Below the pieces are notes generated by a model, which was not told where the DNA came from, searched no databases, and saw nothing but the letters and a program-made list of their open reading frames with translations. Positions 34,624 through 41,651 of a stretch of DNA of 43,799 nucleotides are shown piece by piece; positions within the stretch are counted from its first letter, which is position 1; every line of letters begins with the position of its first letter. Origin of the DNA: Synergistaceae bacterium (GTDB taxonomy: Bacteria > Synergistota > Synergistia > Synergistales > Synergistaceae); assembly GCA_031288335.1 (NCBI GenBank), contig JAITRO010000137.1, positions 1-43,799 on the forward strand. Reading direction: 5' to 3'. A program made the position numbers and the translations under genes.

Positions 34624-36369
34624 ATGAACGCCGCAAAAACCTTGCTCGAGATGTTGAGCCGTTACGGGGTGACGGATGTTTTCGGGCTGCCGGGCGAGAC
34701 TACGCTTGCTCTGTATAGAGAATGGGACGCCTATCCGGGCGTCGCTTATCACATGTGCCGGGATGAGAGAAGCTCCGTCTTCATGGTGGACGCTTACGCG
34801 AAAGCGACGGGCAGGGTGGGAATATGCGAAGGGCCGAGTGTCGGAGCCACTCACATGATTCCCGGGGTCACGGAGGCGTTCGCCGCCTGCGTTCCCATAC
34901 TGGTCTTCACTTCGGACGTCGCGCTCGACACAACCAAGAAAAATATGCTGACAGGTTTTGACCAGACGGCTATTTTCCGTGGCGTCACAAAGGAAACCTA
35001 TACCGTCACAAAGGGAGCCGAAATACCATTTTTAATCCGCCGGGCGTTTAGAAGCGCTGCCGGCGGACGCCCCGGGCCGGTGCATATAAGGATACCGCAT
35101 GATATCTTCGGCCATGAGGTCGATGAAAGCGAAATTTTCGCGCAGGAACGGTTCGCCTCTTTTCCCGGTGTGCGCTCTTCCGCCGCCGAGGAAGATATGA
35201 GGGCTGCGGCTGAGGAGATAACTTCAGCATCGCGCCCGGTGATGATATGCGGCCAGGGCTGCATACATTCCGGCGCTTGGGAAGCGGTTCTGGAACTGGC
35301 GGAACGTGTGGGGATGCCGGTTGGTTCGACGATAAACGCCAAAGGCATATTTCCGGAGACGCACGAACTGTCGCTCGGCGTGGTAGGAGCGCGCGGAGGG
35401 CTCGAGTGGTCGAACGGCATGGCGGCTTCGTCCGACCTCGTCCTCTTCGTGGGAACCAGCACTGACTCGGCGCTGACGGACGGCTGGAAGCTGCCCGATC
35501 CTAAAAGTTCGCTCAAAATTATACAGATAGACATCTCTGAGCTGGAACTTGGCAATAACTACCGGGTACTGCCCTTGATGGGAGACGCCAGGGAGACCAT
35601 CAACGGAATTTTGAAATTCATTCCGGCCGATTTGCGCGACGGCACGCGTGAGTGGATGAAAAGAGCGAAGCGGGAACGGGGCGAATATGAGAAACGTTTG
35701 AACGAGTTCGAGAGATCGCTCGGCGATGCGCCGCATCCGCTCGCCATAGTCCGCATTCTGGAACGTGCCGCGCCGGACGACGCGTTTTTCGTGTTCGACC
35801 CGGGCATATCGGCGGTATATCCGGCCTCATTCCTTCGCCTCGGCCGGTCGGGACGCAGGACCGCGTTCAATTTTGCCATGGGCGCGCTCGGCTATGGGAT
35901 ACCCGCCGCGATAGGCGCCAAGATCGGATTGCCGGACAGAAAAGTGATAGGGCTCATCGGAGACGGCAGTTTCGGATTTGCCGCCGGAGAACTCGAAACG
36001 GCGGTGAGGCTGGGCCTCGACATAATGTACATACTGTTCGACAATAGGTCATATGGCTGGATAAGAGGCACGGAATTCGTGACGGGGAAGTCCCCCCTGT
36101 CACCCGATTTCGGGAGGTTCACGAACTTTGCCGAAGTCGATTACGTCAAAATCGCCGAGGGTTTCGGCATGAAGGGTTTCAGCACCGGCTCGGCGAAAGA
36201 GTTTGAGGAAATTCTGAGACGCTGCCTTGCCGAATCGGGCGCGAAACTGATAGCTATAACGTCGCGTCCGGAGGACAAGCTGCTCCCCCCTGTCCCCGGC
36301 TGGTATCGCTACGCTAAATCGGTAGGGCTGGAAAATCTGTACGGCAGTGCTTGTATGACGGTGCGGTAA
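34624..36369 (+). CDS. Thiamine-diphosphate enzyme, acetolactate synthase family
   Basis: ThDP-dependent enzyme of 581 residues with the three-domain layout of acetolactate synthase, sulfopyruvate decarboxylase and related lyases. The N-terminal Pyr domain contains VTDVFGLPGETTLALY and the catalytic-glutamate region CRDERSSVFMVDAYAK. The central domain and the C-terminal PP domain follow, with the ThDP motif starting G446DGSFGFAAGEL and ending ILFDN. It lacks a nearby regulatory small subunit, arguing against branched-chain amino acid synthesis. GAGGGGG precedes the ATG. It probably acts on a keto acid brought in by the TRAP carrier, which is inference. Confidence 0.85.
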   Translation: MNAAKTLLEMLSRYGVTDVFGLPGETTLALYREWDAYPGVAYHMCRDERSSVFMVDAYAKATGRVGICEGPSVGATHMIPGVTEAFAACVPILVFTSDVALDTTKKNMLTGFDQTAIFRGVTKETYTVTKGAEIPFLIRRAFRSAAGGRPGPVHIRIPHDIFGHEVDESEIFAQERFASFPGVRSSAAEEDMRAAAEEITSASRPVMICGQGCIHSGAWEAVLELAERVGMPVGSTINAKGIFPETHELSLGVVGARGGLEWSNGMAASSDLVLFVGTSTDSALTDGWKLPDPKSSLKIIQIDISELELGNNYRVLPLMGDARETINGILKFIPADLRDGTREWMKRAKRERGEYEKRLNEFERSLGDAPHPLAIVRILERAAPDDAFFVFDPGISAVYPASFLRLGRSGRRTAFNFAMGALGYGIPAAIGAKIGLPDRKVIGLIGDGSFGFAAGELETAVRLGLDIMYILFDNRSYGWIRGTEFVTGKSPLSPDFGRFTNFAEVDYVKIAEGFGMKGFSTGSAKEFEEILRRCLAESGAKLIAITSRPEDKLLPPVPGWYRYAKSVGLENLYGSACMTVR

Positions 36370-36388
36370 AACAACAGGAGGTATACTC

Positions 36389-36565
36389 GTGAGCGATAGA
36401 ATTTGCGGTGCTCCGGCTTACGGGAATATGTGGCAGCTTGCTTTGTGCCTCACGGAAGATTTATGCCGCCGTTTCCGGCGGCATAAATCTTCCCGATGGA
36501 CGCCGCGCCGCAATATTTCCGTACAGGCAATGCAATGTCCGCGGCGGCGGCAAATCTCCTTTTGA
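36389..36565 (+). other. Orphan short ORF with a strong ribosome binding site
   Basis: GTG 36389 follows AGGAGG closely and opens a 58-codon frame (MSDRICGAPAYGNMWQLALC at its start) that soon becomes Arg-rich and runs through the 18-bp hairpin. The initial residues look protein-like and the rest does not, so this may be the start of a gene truncated by a rearrangement. No homologue is recognised, and it converges on the GNAT gene 7 bases away. Confidence 0.3.
36454..36493 (+). repeat. Perfect 18-bp inverted repeat (hairpin)
   Basis: GGAAGATTTATGCCGCCG (36454-36471) pairs exactly with 36476-36493 around a TTTC loop. No T-run follows on either strand, so it is not a standard intrinsic terminator. 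It lies between converging transcripts and may act as a bidirectional terminator, an RNA-stabilising stem or a mobile-element footprint. Confidence 0.8.
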
Positions 36566-36571
36566 ATGTAT

Positions 36572-37114
36572 TTATTGTTCTTTCCACTCTCTTTTGAGGA
36601 GGGAAAAACAGTTTTGGTCGATTAAACCTTTGGGGGAAGGCGCATATTCGCGAAGCGTTCCCTCCAGAGCGAAACCCAGTTTTTTTAAAAGTCCGGCTGA
36701 ACGGTCGTTATCGACGTTCACGAACACCTCGACCCGCTCGAACCTCATGATATTAAATCCATAATCAAGCACGGGCCTCAAGGCTTTTCTCATATAACCG
36801 CGCCCCCAACATCCGTAATCCAGTTCATACGCCACCTCTCCCCGGCGCGCGGCCCTGTTGAGGTTTTGAAAGCCGCAGGTGCCTATGAGGACGCCCTCGC
36901 GTTCGACGCCCCACCTTATGCCGGCGTCGTTTTCCCACAGAGACCGGAGCACGTAGAGCATCTGCACCGATTCTTCGGGAGTGAGAGGGCCGTTCGTCAT
37001 CTTCTCGGTGACGTTGGGACTCCCCCATATACGGCTGATGGCCTCGATATCGTCGTCCGCGAGTTCTCGCAGGACGAAATCATCAATCTTCAAAACAGGG
37101 AAAAAACCGGCCAT
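36572..37114 (-). CDS. GNAT-family N-acetyltransferase (RimJ/RimL-like)
   Basis: Acetyl-CoA-dependent acetyltransferase of about 180 residues. The fold is indicated by LRELADDDIEAISRIWG at the N-terminus, IGTCGFQNLNRAARRGEVAYELDYGCWGRGY (acetyl-CoA binding region with GRGYMRKAL) and NDRSAGLLKKLGFALEGTLRE near the C-terminus. This is the pattern of RimJ/RimL-type enzymes that acetylate protein N-termini or small amines. The start is ATG 37114 with GGAGG eight bases upstream; the frame extends five codons further. It stands alone and the substrate is unknown. Confidence 0.9.
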   Translation of the reverse strand: MAGFFPVLKIDDFVLRELADDDIEAISRIWGSPNVTEKMTNGPLTPEESVQMLYVLRSLWENDAGIRWGVEREGVLIGTCGFQNLNRAARRGEVAYELDYGCWGRGYMRKALRPVLDYGFNIMRFERVEVFVNVDNDRSAGLLKKLGFALEGTLREYAPSPKGLIDQNCFSLLKREWKEQ

Positions 37115-37271
37115 AGCCACCGCCTCCACAAATCACGCGAAATGCGCGAATATTTAAATACGTTATCAATTATACGCTTTTTGCGCCATATTGAAACCGA
37201 CGGAACGCGACGCGACGCGTTCTCTTCGAACGCCTATATGCTCCGGGAAACTCCGGACGGCCGCCGCTTTC

Positions 37272-38093
37272 TCAGGAAGCGCCGCCGCCGGAATTTTGAA
37301 GATCCTGTTTGTTGAAAACCGCCGGGCGTTTTTCGAGGAAAGCATTCACACCCTCTGTGAAGTTCTCGGAACGCGACAGCAAATCCTGATATTTTATCTC
37401 TCTGTCAAGGCACTGGTCGAAGCCTTGAAATACAGTTTGATTTATCAGAGTCTTTGTCAGCGCGACCGCGTCGTGCGGAAGGGCGACGAGCTTTTTGGCC
37501 AGGGCCATCGTCTCATTCTCGAGATTTTCTTTTGTAGTGACCACGTTGACGAGGCCCATTTCGTATGCTTTATCCACGGTGAGGAGCTTGCTCAGCATGA
37601 GATATTCCGTGAGACGACCAAAACCTATATATCTTCCTAACGTATAGGTATATCCCATGTCGGGAATGAGGCCTATATTCAAAAACGCCTCTATGAACAA
37701 AACGTCGTCCGCGGCGACCTTGAAATCGCAGAGCAGTACGATGCCGCATCCCGTGGCTGCCACCGCGCCGTGCAGCGAAGCGATCACCGGTTTACGGATG
37801 GAACGAATCTTGCGGCCGACATTGCTCGCGGCTCGAACTATCCTGAGCAGTTTTTGGCTGTCCTTGTCATCCATGCCCTTTTTGAGCGAACGGATATCGG
37901 CTCCCGAGCAAAAAACACGCCCTTCACCGCGGATCACTATGACCTGAACGCTTTCGTCGTCCGCACAGTGATCGAGAACATTTCCAAGCTCCATCAAAAG
38001 TTCTTCCGAAATGGCGTTGAAATTTTGGGGAGAATTGAGCGTTATAGTTGCAATTTTGTCGCGAGCCCTGAATACAACATTCTCAAAATCCAT
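37272..38093 (-). CDS. Enoyl-CoA hydratase/isomerase family protein
   Basis: Crotonase-fold enzyme of 273 residues acting on an acyl-CoA. Visible motifs are RVFCSGADIRSL (oxyanion hole strand), SLHGAVAATGCGIVLLCDF (second oxyanion region) and LIPDMGYTYTLGRYIG. The catalytic position normally held by Glu in PExG is Asp here, as in PaaG-type isomerases, so hydration of a simple enoyl-CoA is not certain. It is divergent from the tctC locus and not in an operon. Its position beside a catabolic locus is suggestive only. Confidence 0.87.
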   Translation of the reverse strand: MDFENVVFRARDKIATITLNSPQNFNAISEELLMELGNVLDHCADDESVQVIVIRGEGRVFCSGADIRSLKKGMDDKDSQKLLRIVRAASNVGRKIRSIRKPVIASLHGAVAATGCGIVLLCDFKVAADDVLFIEAFLNIGLIPDMGYTYTLGRYIGFGRLTEYLMLSKLLTVDKAYEMGLVNVVTTKENLENETMALAKKLVALPHDAVALTKTLINQTVFQGFDQCLDREIKYQDLLSRSENFTEGVNAFLEKRPAVFNKQDLQNSGGGAS

Positions 38094-38231
38094 ACGCTTA
38101 TCCCCCTGAAAAATCGAATTTCCACCATGACGCTGCCTACCATTTCAAGCTAAATTATCGTACTTTTTATGTCGTTTGTCAAAATCAAAACAAAAATCCG
38201 CCGACAAAACCCCGAGTTCTGCCCGAACCCA

Positions 38232-38252
38232 GCAGGAAGCTTGTTTCCTTGC
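38232..38252 (+). repeat. Intergenic palindrome repeat, copy 3 (degenerate)
   Basis: GCAGGAAGC and TTTCCTTGC form an imperfect version of the stem at 16555 and 34518. It sits in the 316-bp gap between the enoyl-CoA hydratase gene and tctC. The gap otherwise holds the tctC promoter and operator. Confidence 0.4.
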
Positions 38253-38310
38253 GCTCGCTTTGATAATTTGCCGGGGATTAAAACTCTCTGGGGTCAAATT
38301 TCAAAGCCTA

Positions 38311-38338
38311 TTGACAAGATATGTTTATAGGGTATAAT
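38311..38338 (+). promoter_or_regulatory. Promoter of the tctC-type gene
   Basis: Perfect TTGACA (38311-38316) and TATAAT (38333-38338) are separated by 16 bases. The promoter is nearly identical to that of the regulator gene at 39495, including TTGACAAGAT and the bases before the -10, which implies joint control. Confidence 0.8.
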
Positions 38339-38354
38339 AGTCGCATTGAGTATT

Positions 38355-38366
38355 ATTGCATACAAT
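38355..38366 (+). promoter_or_regulatory. GntR-type operator before tctC (ATTGCATACAAT)
   Basis: Near-palindrome that begins 17 bases after the -10 box. It matches, with one base changed, the perfect palindrome before the gntR gene at 39539. The flanks (TATTATTG before, CATA after) are also alike. Sites of the TTGTATACAA type are known for FCD-domain GntR regulators, so the neighbouring regulator probably binds here. Confidence 0.7.
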
Positions 38367-38409
38367 CATATAAATAAGGAGTTCCGGCGATTAAAGAGGA
38401 GAAAAGAAA

Positions 38410-39354
38410 ATGAAAAAATTTGCCGCACTGTCTATCCTTGCAATAGCGTTGTCCGCGTCAATGGGTTTCGGAATGTCGGAGGCTGCCGCGTGGCCGTCGG
38501 CCAGGACGACGTTCGTCTGGCACTCGACCGCTGGTTCCAGCGGCGACATAATGCTCCGCGCTCTCGTTAAATTCATCGAGACCAAGACGAGTTTTCCCAT
38601 AATAGTCGAAAACGTCACCGGAGCTTCGGGAGCGAACGCATGGAGCCGTGCCGCACGTTCAAAACCTGACGGAACAACGCTGCTGGGCGTCACCCCGACG
38701 CTCATAGCCTCTCCGCTTCAGAACAACATACCGGTAAACTATACCAATTTCGACCCGGTCGCCCGCCTTTTCATAGACCCTGTTTGTATTTATGTAGGAA
38801 GAGATTCTCCATACAAAACTCTGGGAGAGTTTTTGGAAGACGCAAAAAAGCGCCCCGGCGAGCTTACGTTAACGGGAGGCACCGCCGGTAACGTCGAATT
38901 CGTCGCGGCCCGGGGGTTGCTGCGCGAGGCCGGAGTGGACGTCCCGATAGTCCCGTTCGAGGGAGGCAGCGAAGGAGTCGTGGCGGTGATAGGCGGCCAC
39001 GTGACGACCGGAATAGGAGAGTACTCCGAAATGGCGTCATCGGTCAAAGGCGGGAAAGTGCGAATTCTGGCCGTGTTCAATAAAATATCTAATTTGGACA
39101 TCCCGACAGTAGAAGAACTCGGTTATAAGGCAAAAGTGGAAAAGTTCCGCGGAATCGTAGTGCCGAAGGGCACTCCCCAAGATATAAAAAACGCGATATC
39201 CGACGTGCTGAAAGAGGCCATGGAAAATCCGGACTTCAAGACGTATTACACTAACAATCACATGATTCCCGCATTTGCGGACGGTGACGAATTCTACAAG
39301 GCGATGGAGAAACAGAACGAGGAAATCAAAGTGTCTCTGGCGGGCAATCCGTAG
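38410..39354 (+). CDS. TctC-type periplasmic carboxylate-binding protein
   Basis: Receptor of the tripartite tricarboxylate transporter family (Bug/TctC), 314 residues. The signal peptide is MKKFAALSILAIALSASMGFGMSEAAAW. The mature domain has VENVTGASGANAWSRAARSKPDGTTLLGVTP and the closing block KGTPQDIKNAISDVLKEAM typical of the family. No tctA or tctB lies in the window, so it must work with a carrier encoded elsewhere or act as a sensor. It shares promoter and operator with the gntR gene. The ligand is probably a carboxylate. Confidence 0.92.
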   Translation: MKKFAALSILAIALSASMGFGMSEAAAWPSARTTFVWHSTAGSSGDIMLRALVKFIETKTSFPIIVENVTGASGANAWSRAARSKPDGTTLLGVTPTLIASPLQNNIPVNYTNFDPVARLFIDPVCIYVGRDSPYKTLGEFLEDAKKRPGELTLTGGTAGNVEFVAARGLLREAGVDVPIVPFEGGSEGVVAVIGGHVTTGIGEYSEMASSVKGGKVRILAVFNKISNLDIPTVEELGYKAKVEKFRGIVVPKGTPQDIKNAISDVLKEAMENPDFKTYYTNNHMIPAFADGDEFYKAMEKQNEEIKVSLAGNP

Positions 39355-39382
39355 ATAAACAAACAGCTTCGTTCAATCTTCA

Positions 39383-39422
39383 CACGGCGCGGGAGCTTGT
39401 CTGCCAAGGCTCCCGCGCCGTG
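39383..39422 (+). terminator. Strong hairpin after the tctC-type gene
   Basis: A perfect 14-bp GC-rich stem (CACGGCGCGGGAGC with GCTCCCGCGCCGTG) encloses a 12-base loop, 29 bases after the stop. Only a weak run (GTAAAA) follows, so it may terminate poorly or protect the mRNA 3' end. Confidence 0.55.
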
Positions 39423-39494
39423 GCGTGTAAAACGAATCCGCTGGGAAGAACTTCGATATCTTGATCCTGCGATTTTAAGAATTTCCAAAAACTA

Positions 39495-39550
39495 TTGACA
39501 AGATGGGTTTGTGGGATATAATAACCGCATCAAATATTATTGTATACAAT
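39495..39550 (+). promoter_or_regulatory. Promoter and palindromic operator of the gntR operon
   Basis: TTGACA (39495-39500) and TATAAT (39517-39522) are 16 bases apart. The perfect palindrome ATTGTATACAAT (39539-39550) begins 17 bases after the -10 and precedes the gntR ATG by 25 bases. The same promoter-operator layout lies before tctC, pointing to autoregulation and co-regulation by the GntR protein. Confidence 0.78.
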
Positions 39551-39575
39551 CATACAAAAGGGAGTTTGTTCAATA

Positions 39576-40256
39576 ATGAAAATTCGTGCTACTCCTGGCC
39601 ATCTGCATAAGAGCCTCGTTAGGACAATTGTCGAAGATATAGAGGATCGCATTATAAGGGGCGAATTGAAGCCCGGCGAACGCCTGGTGGAACTCGCTAT
39701 GTGCGATATGCTGGACGTCAGCCGTTCGCCGCTCCGTGAAGCGTTTCGCATTCTCGAGGATCAGGGCTTTCTGGTGAACAAAGCCCGCAAAGGCGTATTT
39801 GTCGCTGCTCTCACGAGAAGGGAAGCCGTCAATATTTACACGATACGGGCGTCGCTCGAAAGCCTGGCTGCTTTCCTCGCCGTCCGGGCAAAAGGCGCGG
39901 AACTTGCCGCGGTGCTCCGCGTCACGCACGAAAAGATGAAAAAAGCTGTCGAACGCGGAGATCTGTCCGCTTATTCAGAATATAATTCCCAATTTCACGA
40001 AGATATCATCTCGGCCTGCGGCAATGATCTCTTAATAGAAATGCTGAGACGGTTCAACCGTCAGACGGCGCGTTACAGGGCAAAAATTCGTTCCACCGCC
40101 GGCAGGCCTGAGGAGTCGATCAGAAAACACGAGGAACTCATCAAGTATATAGAGAGCGGTGACGCGGCGCTTGCCGAGATGGTCAGCAGGGAGTCCATAT
40201 TGGACAACATCAGGCTTGTGGAGAAGATTTTCAAAGACGAGGAGGAAGCGGAGTGA
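39576..40256 (+). CDS. GntR-family transcriptional regulator, FCD subfamily
   Basis: Ligand-responsive DNA-binding protein, 226 residues. The winged helix is about residues 10-75 (DRIIRGELKPGERLVELAMCDMLDVSRSPLREAFRILEDQGF). The alpha-helical FCD effector domain follows (EAVNIYTIRASLESLAAFLA, NSQFHEDIISACGN, HEELIKYIESGD), with the metal-binding Asp/His pattern of the group. The ATG 39576 is used rather than the TTG inside the operator, with GGGAG upstream. It overlaps the next gene by four bases. It probably senses an intermediate of the pathway encoded downstream. Confidence 0.92.
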   Translation: MKIRATPGHLHKSLVRTIVEDIEDRIIRGELKPGERLVELAMCDMLDVSRSPLREAFRILEDQGFLVNKARKGVFVAALTRREAVNIYTIRASLESLAAFLAVRAKGAELAAVLRVTHEKMKKAVERGDLSAYSEYNSQFHEDIISACGNDLLIEMLRRFNRQTARYRAKIRSTAGRPEESIRKHEELIKYIESGDAALAEMVSRESILDNIRLVEKIFKDEEEAE

Positions 40257-40975
40257 GGATAAGGGAGGACAAATGTGTCGGGTGCGGGGCTTGTATCCCG
40301 TACTGTCCGGTATCGAGCATAGTCCGCGATGGCGGGAAAGCCGCCGTCGACGAGGACGAATGCGTCGATTGCGGGGTATGTCTGAGAGCCGATATCTGTC
40401 CTGCCGAAGCCATCTTCATGCCGGACGAATGTTTCGAGTATCCGCGGGCGATCAGGATGCAGTTCAGCGATCCGGGGGTTCAGCATCCGAATTTTAAATC
40501 CTGGGGCAGGGGTACCGAAGAAGCGAAGACCAACGATGTCACAGGCAAGTTCGGACGGGGCGAATACGGCCTGCTTCTCGAGTTTGGCCGTCCCGGCACG
40601 GGAACGAGGCTGTCCGAGATAGAAAAAGTCACGACGGTTATCCGAAACATGGGGCTGGACATACTCAAGGACAATCCTCTCTACGGATTGCTGGAGGAGG
40701 ACCTTTCCGGCCGTTTCAAACCGGAATATCTCAACGAGAAGATACTGTCGGGCATTCTGGAATTTCGCTTCGGCGAGGACGAACTGGAGGAGGCTCTCGG
40801 CAAGTTGATACCTCTTCTGAAGGATCTCGACACTGTAGTTTCCGTGGGATTGGTGACCCGTTTCGCTGACGACGCAAGCATACCCGTCATCGGGAAACTC
40901 GCGAAAATGGGGCTCGCCGTGCGCCCAAACGCGAAGATCAACGTCGGGCTCGGGCGTCCGTTGGTCGACAGATAG
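40253..40975 (+). CDS. Protein with two [4Fe-4S] motifs and unknown C-terminal domain
   Basis: 240 residues. The first 60 form a two-cluster ferredoxin domain (CVGCGACIPYCPVSSI and CVDCGVCLRADICPAEAI). The remaining 180 residues (LEFGRPGTGTRLSEIEKVTTVIRNMGLDI, then LGKLIPLLKDL) do not match a fold that I recognise. The GTG start overlaps the gntR stop. As the second gene of the operon, it may pass electrons to the enoate-reductase-like protein or accept a ligand with the next protein. The fused domain makes a plain ferredoxin unlikely. Confidence 0.75.
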   Translation: MRIREDKCVGCGACIPYCPVSSIVRDGGKAAVDEDECVDCGVCLRADICPAEAIFMPDECFEYPRAIRMQFSDPGVQHPNFKSWGRGTEEAKTNDVTGKFGRGEYGLLLEFGRPGTGTRLSEIEKVTTVIRNMGLDILKDNPLYGLLEEDLSGRFKPEYLNEKILSGILEFRFGEDELEEALGKLIPLLKDLDTVVSVGLVTRFADDASIPVIGKLAKMGLAVRPNAKINVGLGRPLVDR

Positions 40976-41000
40976 CACAATAACAGGGGGGGATCGAGAG

Positions 41001-41651
41001 ATGAGCCATTCGCTGCATCGTTACGGGCCGGTCGAAAGCCTCAGGGGAGATTACTGCATATACGCGAGAGCGGCAAAGGGAGTCAACCGGGGAGAGGGCG
41101 TCGGGGACAAGCTGCGCAAGATATTGGCAATATACACGTCCTCCGGCGTAGTCAACTTCGGATCGAGCCACGGAGGAAAGAGCTTTTCCAACGGGCTCGA
41201 AGCGGAGGAATACGCCAAAACTTTGGACGACTCGTACGGGATTATTGCAACGTTCGACGACAGGGAATCGGTGAAGAAGGTACTGACAAAGGCCGGGGAG
41301 GCCAATACCGGCATATCGATAGTGGTGAGCGGTCTCATAGACGAAGTTGTCAAAGTAGCTCACGAATGCGGATTGAAACCCCACACCGCTACCCTGTCAC
41401 TGGGAATTTTCGGTCATACCGAAAAACTGCCGGAAGATGACGTGTTGGAGATGGTGACCATGTGCGGACATTCTCTCGTCTCCACGGGGCTCATAAAAGA
41501 CGTTATAGCCAAAGTGAAGGCCGGGAAGCTCTCCCCTGAGGATGCGGCCCTGATAGCGTCGAAACCGTGTACGTGCGGGATATTCAATACTTCCAGATGC
41601 GCGAAAAAATTCAGGGAAATTCTGGAGCGCGAATCGGAGAGGGCGGACTGA
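41001..41651 (+). CDS. Conserved protein of unknown function with C-terminal cysteines
   Basis: 216 residues, no family named with confidence. The C-terminal half reads HTATLSLGIFGHTEKLP, then MCGHSLVSTGLIKDVIAKVKAGKLSPEDAA and KPCTCGIFNTSRC. The MCGH and CxCxxFN-x3-C pattern could bind an iron-sulfur cluster or other metal. I have seen this segment type next to enoate reductases. No signal peptide or membrane helix is present. Its stop overlaps the ATG of the flavoprotein by one base (TGATG), so a common function or complex is likely. Confidence 0.65.
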   Translation: MSHSLHRYGPVESLRGDYCIYARAAKGVNRGEGVGDKLRKILAIYTSSGVVNFGSSHGGKSFSNGLEAEEYAKTLDDSYGIIATFDDRESVKKVLTKAGEANTGISIVVSGLIDEVVKVAHECGLKPHTATLSLGIFGHTEKLPEDDVLEMVTMCGHSLVSTGLIKDVIAKVKAGKLSPEDAALIASKPCTCGIFNTSRCAKKFREILERESERAD

